DNA of 13,041 nt from JBDHTS01 sp039808845 (GTDB lineage: Bacteria > Pseudomonadota > Alphaproteobacteria > Micavibrionales > Micavibrionaceae). The position numbers and the translations under genes are program-made. Shown here piece by piece: positions 8,024 through 13,041 of the stretch; positions within the stretch are counted from its first letter, which is position 1; the number at the start of each line of letters is the position of its first letter. Location: positions 1 through 13,041 of the forward strand of contig JBDHTS010000066.1 of the NCBI GenBank assembly GCA_039808845.1, read 5' to 3'. Under the pieces are notes generated by a model, which saw nothing but the letters and a program-made list of their open reading frames with translations, did no database searches and was not told the origin of the DNA.

Positions 8024-8628
8024 TCCGCACCCTTTTCCTGCAGGCCCTTCTTCTCGTTACCCTGGCTGTCCCGGCCTTGGCGGCGCCTCAGATCGGCGAG
8101 GCCGCCCCCGATTTCACCCTGACCGACAGCCAGGATAAACCCCACAGCCTGTCGGAATACAAGGGCAAGGCCGTCGTGCTGGAATGGACCAACCCGCAAT
8201 GCCCGTATGTGAAGAAGCATTACGGATCGGGATCAATGCAGAAATTGCAGAAAGACGCGACCGACGCGGGCGTGATCTGGCTATCCATCAACTCCTCCGC
8301 GCCGGGCAAGGAAGGCTACACCGATGCCAAGGGCACGCAGGCCGTGATCGCGGAACAGAAATCCGCCGAGACGGCGCGCCTGATCGATGCCGACGGCACG
8401 GTGGGCAAGCTTTACGGCGCGAAAACCACACCGCATATGTTCGTCGTGGATAAAGAGGGCAGGCTGGTCTATATGGGCGCGATCGACGATGCGCCGTCGA
8501 CCGAACCGTCCAGTCTGACCGGTGCGAAGAACTATGTCACCGCCGCGCTGGACGCCCTGAAGGAAGGCAAGCCTGTCGCCATGCCGGTGACCCAGCCTTA
8601 TGGCTGCGGCGTGAAGTATAAGGAATAA
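8020..8628 (+). CDS. Secreted peroxiredoxin-like (AhpC/TSA) thiol protein
   Basis: This 202-residue protein begins with a signal peptide (MIRTLFLQALLLVTLAVPALA, cut after ALAA or nearby), then IGEAAPDFTLTDSQDK, the classic start of redoxin/AhpC-TSA domains. The active site reads NPQCPYVKKHY: C61 is present, but the CxxC partner position holds Val, as in the PRX_like1 type of thioredoxin-fold proteins. The only other cysteine of note is C196 in YGCGVKY at the C-terminus, which may be the resolving residue. TTPHMFVVD supplies the cis-proline loop. The start is fixed by the ATGA overlap with the reductase gene and by AAAGGA 8 nt upstream. Tight coupling to a DsbD/ScsB protein suggests it is reduced by that protein in the periplasm, for peroxide removal or disulfide repair. 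The substrate is unknown. Confidence 0.85.
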   Translation: MIRTLFLQALLLVTLAVPALAAPQIGEAAPDFTLTDSQDKPHSLSEYKGKAVVLEWTNPQCPYVKKHYGSGSMQKLQKDATDAGVIWLSINSSAPGKEGYTDAKGTQAVIAEQKSAETARLIDADGTVGKLYGAKTTPHMFVVDKEGRLVYMGAIDDAPSTEPSSLTGAKNYVTAALDALKEGKPVAMPVTQPYGCGVKYKE

Positions 8629-8635
8629 AACGTCT

Positions 8636-8667
8636 TCCCCCCTTGGGAGGAATCGGGGTGGGGGTTC
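8636..8667. repeat. REP-like GC-rich module, left copy
   Basis: The segment with CCCCCTTGGGAGG and then GGGGTGGGGGTT lies just after the redoxin gene. It is similar, in inverted orientation, to the segment at 8708-8741 (shared GGGAGG...GGG-GGG-TTC pattern), with about 40 bp between. Paired inverted GC-rich modules between genes are typical of REP/BIME elements in bacterial chromosomes. Copy number elsewhere cannot be seen from this window. Confidence 0.45.
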
Positions 8668-8707
8668 TCAGACCGCTGGTTTTGTGCTCAAAGCTTCTGG
8701 CCTGCGA

Positions 8708-8741
8708 ACCCTCCCTAACCCCTCCCTCAGGGAGGGGTTTT
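8708..8741. repeat. REP-like GC-rich module, right copy
   Basis: ACCCTCCCTAACCCCTCCCT followed by CAGGGAGGGG forms the inverted partner of the left module and contains a strong hairpin. Sequences of this CCCTCCC-type are familiar as interspersed intergenic elements in proteobacteria; that is from memory, not a search. Confidence 0.45.
8719..8741 (+). terminator. Rho-independent terminator after the disulfide-reductase operon
   Basis: CCCCTCCC (8719-8726) pairs with GGGAGGGG (8730-8737) around a TCA loop and is followed by TTTT (8738-8741). It lies about 90 bp after the redoxin stop, on the same strand, and separates this operon from the histidine kinase gene. It is built from the right REP-like module. 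Confidence 0.7.
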
Positions 8742-8835
8742 AGAATTAGTTTTTAGCCTTTCAAAATTGTTTGCCGCCTTGCGTGGGATCGCCTATGGTT
8801 AAACGACGATAGCCGCACAGTTTTCCGTTCGTCTC

Positions 8836-10797
8836 ATGGCCACTATCCAGCCCCTTCAATCCATCCCGGACGCCGCGTTCGATGACAGAAATTGCCGTTT
8901 CGTTCTGGACGAGCAAGGACTGGTGATCCATGCGACGGGTCCGCTCGCTGCGCGCGCGGGCCTGCCGCAGGGCATGATGGCGGGATGCGCCCTGGACAGC
9001 ATCCTCGCTTTCCGCGAACCGGATGAGGTGTATCATCCCGGCGGCCTGTTCGGCGCGAAAGGCAGCACGTATATCGACTCGATCCGCGAAGGCACGCATG
9101 ACGTGACCCTGACTCCGTCGGGCGAGACAGTCGCGGTGCGCTTCGATCGTGTCCGCATGCCGGACGGACGGCGCTACCTGGTTGGCTCCGTGGAGCCCCA
9201 GGAAGAAGAGGACAGTTTCGCCCTGGCTGGAAAATTGCGGGAATTCCTGTCCGCCCGCCCTGTGCCCGCTCCCGCGAAACAGGACTCTCCCATCGGGGAA
9301 AACGAACTGCGCCATTTCTTCGACATGTCGAACGAAGTGATGGCGGTTTCCGGCGTCGACGGCTCTTTCACGCGGGTCAACGGCGCGTTCGTATCCATTC
9401 TGGGTTATGACGATGTGCAGCTATCCCGCCTTCATTTCGCCGATCTTGTGCATCCGGAGGATCGTCCGCAGGTTCAGGACAGATTTATCACCGTGTCGCG
9501 GCAGCAGCGTGCGATCGCGGAGTATGAAGCCCGGATGCTGGCCGCGGACGGCAGCGTACGCTGGATGCAATGGCGGCAGCAGCAGGACGGCGGCGCTGTC
9601 TACAGCGTCGGGCGCGACCTGACATCCGCCATGGCGCACGAGGCCGCGCTGAAGGCGCAGGCCCAGCAATTGTCGGAGGCGCAGGCCATCGCCCATATGG
9701 GCCACTGGCAGTGGGCAGTAGGCGACGAAACGATCGTTTTTTCCGACGAGATTTACAGGATTTTCGGGCTCGACAAGGATTTCGTCCCGTCGCTCGACAA
9801 TCTGAACAAGCTGCTTCAGAAGCGGGATGTGGGGCGCTTGCTGCAGGCATTCCAGCGCGCGATCATCGAGCGCAACAATTACGAGATGGAGTTCACGATC
9901 CAGCGTCCGGACGGCGAGGCGCGCAGTATCCGCTGCGAAGGAAGGTGTGAGCTGGATGGAGAGAACGAAGTCGTCGCCCTGTTCGGCATCATGCAGGACG
10001 TGACGGAACGCACGCAGCACGAGGCGCAGCTGCGCCAGGCGAAGGAAGCCGCCGAACGCGCCTATGCCGCGAAATCGCAGTTCCTGGCCAATATGAGCCA
10101 CGAACTGCGCACGCCGCTGAACGCGATCATCGGCTTCTCCGAAATGATGCAGCGGCAGTTGCTGGGGCCCATCGGCACGGAACGCTATCTCGACTACATC
10201 TCCGGAATTCGTGAAAGCGGGGAGCACCTGCTCGACCTGATCAGCGACATCCTTAACATGTCGAAGATCGAGGCCGGGAAATATGAGCTGGCGCTGGAGG
10301 AACTGAACCCCGCCAAGATCATCCGCATGGCAGCCCACATGGTGGAAGGTCGCGCGCTGGAGGCCCGGATCACCGTCACGGTGGATATCGACAACGAAGA
10401 TATCCTGATCGTGGCGGACCGGCGCGGCCTGATGCAGATCCTGCTCAATCTTCTCTCCAATGCGATCAAGTTCACGGATCCTAATGGGCTGGTTCATGTG
10501 TCCTGCCTGGCCAAGCCGGGCAGCGATCATATTCTGATCCGCGTGCAGGATACGGGGATCGGCATTCCCGCCAATATGCTGAGCGCCATCGCACGTCCCT
10601 TCGCCCAGGCGGCGAACCAGTATAGCCGCGCCCATGAAGGAACGGGTCTCGGCCTCGCCATCACAAAGGAGCTGGCCGAACTTCACGGCGGCGCGATGTT
10701 TATCGAATCCACGGTCGATGTCGGTACGACCGTCACCATCCGCCTTCCCCGCAACGCCTACGAGCATGTAAAGGCGAAGCGGAAGGAAAAGGCCTGA
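8836..10797 (+). CDS. Multi-PAS sensor histidine kinase (HisKA/HATPase_c)
   Basis: This 653-residue protein senses a signal through PAS domains and autophosphorylates on histidine. A degenerate PAS-like segment (about residues 20-120) is followed by two clearer PAS domains (about 155-270, with DGSFTRVNGAFVSILGYDD and a PAC-like end; and 285-395, of the PAS_3 type ending in GIMQDVTER). A short coiled linker leads to the HisKA box SHELRTPLNAIIGFSEMM with H422 as phosphosite. The ATPase domain has the N box NLLSNAIKF (N542), G1 DTGIGI (D572) and G2 GTGLGLAI (from G602). There is no membrane helix and no signal peptide, so it is probably soluble and senses an internal cue; no receiver domain is fused and no response regulator lies in the window. 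The HisKA sequence is like the PleC/DivJ group. ATG 8836 is the first Met after an in-frame stop at 8800, with no clear ribosome-binding site. Confidence 0.92.
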   Translation: MATIQPLQSIPDAAFDDRNCRFVLDEQGLVIHATGPLAARAGLPQGMMAGCALDSILAFREPDEVYHPGGLFGAKGSTYIDSIREGTHDVTLTPSGETVAVRFDRVRMPDGRRYLVGSVEPQEEEDSFALAGKLREFLSARPVPAPAKQDSPIGENELRHFFDMSNEVMAVSGVDGSFTRVNGAFVSILGYDDVQLSRLHFADLVHPEDRPQVQDRFITVSRQQRAIAEYEARMLAADGSVRWMQWRQQQDGGAVYSVGRDLTSAMAHEAALKAQAQQLSEAQAIAHMGHWQWAVGDETIVFSDEIYRIFGLDKDFVPSLDNLNKLLQKRDVGRLLQAFQRAIIERNNYEMEFTIQRPDGEARSIRCEGRCELDGENEVVALFGIMQDVTERTQHEAQLRQAKEAAERAYAAKSQFLANMSHELRTPLNAIIGFSEMMQRQLLGPIGTERYLDYISGIRESGEHLLDLISDILNMSKIEAGKYELALEELNPAKIIRMAAHMVEGRALEARITVTVDIDNEDILIVADRRGLMQILLNLLSNAIKFTDPNGLVHVSCLAKPGSDHILIRVQDTGIGIPANMLSAIARPFAQAANQYSRAHEGTGLGLAITKELAELHGGAMFIESTVDVGTTVTIRLPRNAYEHVKAKRKEKA

Positions 10798-10814
10798 CGT
10801 CATTTTGGCTTAAC

Positions 10815-10840
10815 GGAACTTTTCTTTCTCTTGAACGGTT
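10815..10840 (+). promoter_or_regulatory. Candidate EcfG-type general-stress promoter
   Basis: GGAAC at 10815-10819 is followed after 16 nt by CGGTT at 10836-10840. The alphaproteobacterial general stress sigma EcfG reads GGAAC, 16-17 nt, CGTT. The -35 is perfect; the -10 has one extra G (or reads GGTT at 17 nt). It stands about 40 nt before the small membrane-peptide gene, a sensible distance. The match is suggestive only. Confidence 0.45.
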
Positions 10841-10881
10841 TGGCTCTCACGCTATTGCACAGTGAAGCATAGGAGAAAGCA

Positions 10882-10956
10882 ATGAATTCCATCATTTATC
10901 TTGTCGGCCTTGTCGTGATCGTCATGGCGATCCTGTCGTTCCTCGGACTGCATTAA
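10882..10956 (+). CDS. 24-residue single-helix membrane peptide
   Basis: A complete short gene sits between the kinase and the next membrane-protein gene. AGGAGA stands about 6 nt before the ATG. The peptide starts MNSIIYLVGLVVIVMAILS and ends FLGLH; nearly its whole length is one hydrophobic helix. I recall very similar tiny peptides (pattern MNxIIYxVGLVVxVxAILSFxG) as conserved hypothetical genes in alphaproteobacteria, often beside a small multi-helix membrane protein as here; this is memory, not a search. It ends 12 nt before the next ATG, so the two are probably one operon, under the stress-type promoter candidate at 10815. Function unknown; it may be a subunit or regulator of the neighbouring membrane protein. 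Confidence 0.75.
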   Translation: MNSIIYLVGLVVIVMAILSFLGLH

Positions 10957-10968
10957 GGGGAGGCGGAT

Positions 10969-11571
10969 ATGGCTGTAATGGAAAACAATGCGCGTCCCGT
11001 CACGGGCGCGTCTTATGTGGAGTGGAGCGCCGTCCTTGCGGGCGCGGTTCTGGCCTCCGGGATCTCCGTTGTGTTGCTCCAGTTCGGCAGCGCTATCGGG
11101 CTTGCCGTCACGCGTCCGTTCGATGCCGAACGGCCTCTGACACCCGGTGGTGCGATTGCCATCGGATTATGGGCGCTCTGGATTCAGGTCACCGCGTCTT
11201 TCGCGGGCGGCTATCTGGCCGGGCGCATGCGCGCGCCCGTGGGCGGTTCGCTGGATCATGAACGCGAAGTCCGCGACGGTATGCACGGTGTACTGGTCTG
11301 GGCGACAGGCACTGTGGCTGTTGCGCTCGCTGTTGCCGCCGGATCGGCCCTGACGGCTCTTGTCGCCGATCAGACCGGCGCCGTGGCGCCGGAAGATATG
11401 GTGGCGGGAACGGAAAATGCCAAGCATAATATGACAGTCATCTTTGCCTTTGTGGCTGCGTCGGTGTCGTTCGTCTCTGCCGCAGCATCGTGGTGGGCGG
11501 CGACCATGGGTGGCGATCACCGTGACAAGAATGTCGATCACAGCAACTACATTTCCTTCCGCAAGGGCTGA
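10969..11571 (+). CDS. Conserved hypothetical membrane protein (four helices)
   Basis: This 200-residue inner-membrane protein has about four helices: residues about 22-48 (VLAGAVLASGISVVLLQFGS), 62-85 (AIGLWALWIQVTASFAGGYL), 105-130 and 157-180. Conserved-looking motifs are YVEWSAVLAGA near the start, GGYLAGRMR at the end of helix 2 and RDGMHGVLVWA before helix 3. Databases often call relatives hypothetical or PhnA-like without functional support. GGGGAGG stands a few nt before the ATG, and the 24-residue membrane peptide ends 12 nt upstream. A 13-bp hairpin terminator follows. The stress-type promoter candidate suggests an envelope stress role, which is inference only. Confidence 0.8.
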   Translation: MAVMENNARPVTGASYVEWSAVLAGAVLASGISVVLLQFGSAIGLAVTRPFDAERPLTPGGAIAIGLWALWIQVTASFAGGYLAGRMRAPVGGSLDHEREVRDGMHGVLVWATGTVAVALAVAAGSALTALVADQTGAVAPEDMVAGTENAKHNMTVIFAFVAASVSFVSAAASWWAATMGGDHRDKNVDHSNYISFRKG

Positions 11572-11589
11572 TATCTCCTCAATTCATGA

Positions 11590-11618
11590 AGAAGCGCCGC
11601 TTAAAAAGCGGCGCTTCT
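11590..11618 (+). terminator. Strong hairpin terminator between convergent genes
   Basis: A perfect 13-bp stem (AGAAGCGCCGCTT at 11590-11602 with AAGCGGCGCTTCT at 11606-11618) encloses an AAA loop and is followed by GTTTG. The T-run is poor, but the stem is very stable and lies between two converging genes, so it probably stops transcription from both sides. Confidence 0.75.
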
Positions 11619-11632
11619 GTTTGATCATGTTT

Positions 11633-12172
11633 TCAAATGTGAACATTCGTGACAGGATGCAGCTGCGCGCGTGTGCGCTGCATGGCCTGCAGGAATTTAT
11701 AAGGCTTGCGGATCGCGGGCAGGTCGATGTCCTTCACGAAACGCGAGTCGAGATGCAGCCGTCCGTAATGCAGGAAGCGCCCCAGCACGCCGTGGCTGAT
11801 GCGTTCGCCCCGGATTTCGGCGAGGTCGATCTCCTCCACCTCTGTCGAGATCATCCCTTTCTTGAAGATGATCCGGCGGCTGGTCAGGGCGATCTCGGTC
11901 CAGAAATACCCGATGAAATAGGCCAGGAAGATCAGTGCGCCGCTGCCGACCATGAACCAGCGAAACCACAGGAGTGGCGAGCCGTAATCCCTCCCGAACA
12001 GTTCGATCCGTCCCGCGTCCACGTAAAACGGCGCCTCCCATTCGACGGACAGGCCGGTCAGCGCGAACGCGGCGAACCATGCCAGCCCTTTCAGCAGCCC
12101 GATCCAGTGCAGCCGCGCCACATAGATCAGGCGTTCGCTTTCATTGGCGATATGCTTGGCGATAAAGCTCAT
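11633..12172 (-). CDS. Membrane PH-domain (DUF304/bPH2-like) protein
   Basis: This 179-residue protein has two membrane helices (about residues 22-42, WIGLLKGLAWFAAFALTGL; and 68-92, LWFRWFMVGSGALIFLAYFI) followed by a bacterial PH-like domain. The start of that domain reads TEIALTSRRIIFKKGMISTE, typical of the DUF304/YdbS-YdbT group (the T-x-R-R-I-I-x-x-x-G pattern), then EEIDLAEIRGERISHGVLGR and a GRLHLDSR strand. The N-terminus ESERLIYVARLHWIGLL is also usual in this group. The domain faces the cytoplasm in relatives; its ligand is unknown. The gene is convergent with the four-helix membrane protein and shares the terminator at 11590. It starts at ATG 12172; no strong ribosome-binding site is visible. 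It is divergent from the DUF1275 gene. Confidence 0.82.
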   Translation of the reverse strand: MSFIAKHIANESERLIYVARLHWIGLLKGLAWFAAFALTGLSVEWEAPFYVDAGRIELFGRDYGSPLLWFRWFMVGSGALIFLAYFIGYFWTEIALTSRRIIFKKGMISTEVEEIDLAEIRGERISHGVLGRFLHYGRLHLDSRFVKDIDLPAIRKPYKFLQAMQRTRAQLHPVTNVHI

Positions 12173-12270
12173 GGAGGGATCATAGGCGGAAAAGAGCGAA
12201 CGATAAAGAGGTGAAAAGGCATTGCAACATGGCGGCCTGTAACGTTAGATCGCATTGGGACAAGGTTCTT

Positions 12271-12915
12271 ATGCTGCGCTACGACCGTAAAATGATTGCT
12301 CTGGCCGCGCTTCTGTCGATGCTGGCCGGTTATGTTGATGCGCTGGGGTTTATCAGCCTCGGCGGCCTGTTCGTTTCGTTCATGAGCGGCAACACGACGC
12401 GTCTCGCGGTTTCTCTGGCCGAGGGCGCCTGGGGACAGGCGGCGCTGGCGGGCGGCATCGTTGCCGCCTTTGTCGCGGGCGTGGTGGCCGGATCGATTCT
12501 TGCGCGCCTTTCCCGCCGCCGGAAGCGGGATGTGCTGGCCCTGGTTGCCCTGGTGCTGGCAACGACGGCAATTCTTCACACGCTCGGCGCCGGTCTCTGG
12601 ATTCTTCCGTTGATCGCATTCGCCATGGGCGCCGAGAACACGGTGTTCGAGCGCGACGGAGAAGTCAGCATCGCCCTCACCTATATGACGGGCACATTGG
12701 TGCGGCTGGGCCAACGCCTGGCCGCCGCTTTGTCCGGCGGGCCGCGCTGGGCGTGGGCGCGGTATTTTTTCCTGTGGCTTGGCCTGCTGTCCGGGGCGGC
12801 GGCGGGCGCGCTGTCCTACCACGCCATCGGCCTTCACAGCCTGTGGGCCGCGGCGCTGGCGGCGGCGGCGTTGTCATGGGTGGCGGGGAAATGGACGCCG
12901 CCCCGCGAAGACTGA
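12271..12915 (+). CDS. DUF1275 (YoaK-like) membrane protein
   Basis: This inner-membrane protein has about six hydrophobic helices and the family marks LLSMLAGYVDALGFISLGGL, FVSFMSGNTTRLAVSL and, further on, AFAMGAENTVFERDGEVSIA with LTYMTGTLVRLGQRL. DUF1275 proteins have no settled function, though a transporter role is often proposed. The frame is open from a GTG at 12211, but I prefer ATG 12271: AAGG stands 5 nt before it, and the protein then starts MLRYDRKMIALAALL, as relatives do, giving 214 residues; the longer form would be 234. It ends 8 nt before the likely start of the DUF488 gene, so the two probably form an operon. Confidence 0.88.
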   Translation: MLRYDRKMIALAALLSMLAGYVDALGFISLGGLFVSFMSGNTTRLAVSLAEGAWGQAALAGGIVAAFVAGVVAGSILARLSRRRKRDVLALVALVLATTAILHTLGAGLWILPLIAFAMGAENTVFERDGEVSIALTYMTGTLVRLGQRLAAALSGGPRWAWARYFFLWLGLLSGAAAGALSYHAIGLHSLWAAALAAAALSWVAGKWTPPRED

Positions 12916-12923
12916 AGCGCGCC

Positions 12924-13041
12924 ATGTTCACCATCGGCCACTCGACGCATCCGATTGGCGAATTCATCGCCATGCTGCAAAGTTTCGGCGTTGAAACGCT
13001 GGCCGATATCCGCACCGTGCCGCGTTCGCGCCACAATCCGC
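12924..13041 (+). CDS. DUF488-family protein, N-terminal part (cut by window end)
   Basis: The first 39 codons read MFTIGHSTHPIGEFIAMLQS and then FGVETLADIRTVPRSRHNP, the signature N-terminus of DUF488 proteins (TIGHST, D-x-R-x-x-P-x-S-R). The function of the family is not established. The frame runs off the window, so length and C-terminal motifs are unknown. An in-frame ATG at 12891 would overlap DUF1275 by 25 nt and add 11 residues; I prefer 12924, because family members start close to the TIGHST motif. Confidence 0.88.
   Translation, partial: MFTIGHSTHPIGEFIAMLQSFGVETLADIRTVPRSRHNP

Noticed and set aside
9421..10803. 460-codon minus-strand frame opposite the histidine kinase
   Set aside because: Shadow of the kinase caused by G+C-rich third codon positions; no domain is recognisable.
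12211..12270. GTG start for the DUF1275 protein
   Set aside because: The extra 20 residues do not look like the family; ATG 12271 has AAGG at a good distance. It remains possible.

Overview
The window reads as G+C-rich chromosomal DNA of an alphaproteobacterium. The evidence is a ChrR-type anti-sigma gene beside an ECF sigma remnant, a possible EcfG-type (GGAAC/CGTT-like) promoter, acetoacetyl-CoA synthetase, and the general style of the proteins. I cannot name the genus. There is no rRNA, tRNA, CRISPR array, transposase or phage gene; nearly all large genes belong to known families.

Layout. (1) 2-798, plus: the last codons of an ECF sigma factor, interrupted by an in-frame TAG at 8-10, overlap (ATGA) a ChrR-like anti-sigma gene that has lost most of its zinc ligands. 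(2) 795-3169, minus, in transcription order: a class I/II aminotransferase, a ParD/ParE toxin-antitoxin pair, and a SpoU/TrmH-family RNA methyltransferase. The pair is packed tightly between the two other genes. Its presumed operator (TTATC boxes exactly 10 bp apart) overlaps the aminotransferase stop codon, and the end of parE carries the methyltransferase ribosome-binding site. (3) 3170-3828: a gene-poor, partly low-G+C stretch. It holds a previously unlisted 57-codon gene on the minus strand with promoter, Shine-Dalgarno site and rho-independent terminator, plus a strong GC hairpin inside a doubtful alanine-rich mini-ORF upstream of the aminotransferase. (4) 3829-5805, minus: acetoacetyl-CoA synthetase. 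(5) 5942-8628, plus: a DsbD/ScsB-type transmembrane disulfide reductase overlapping (ATGA) a secreted peroxiredoxin-like thiol protein, a likely periplasmic reducing pathway, followed by two inverted GC-rich REP-like modules, the second acting as a terminator. (6) 8836-10797, plus: a multi-PAS histidine kinase without a receiver domain. (7) 10815-11618, plus: a stress-type promoter candidate, a 24-residue single-helix membrane peptide, a four-helix membrane protein and a strong terminator. (8) 11633-12172, minus: a membrane PH-domain (DUF304-like) protein; 12271-12915, plus: a DUF1275 membrane protein; 12924 to the edge, plus: the start of a DUF488 protein.

No large multi-gene novel system is evident. 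The observations most worth following are the hidden 57-residue gene with complete expression signals in a low-G+C pocket, the wedged ParDE module with its helically phased operator, and the metal-site-less ChrR homologue beside a damaged sigma gene.
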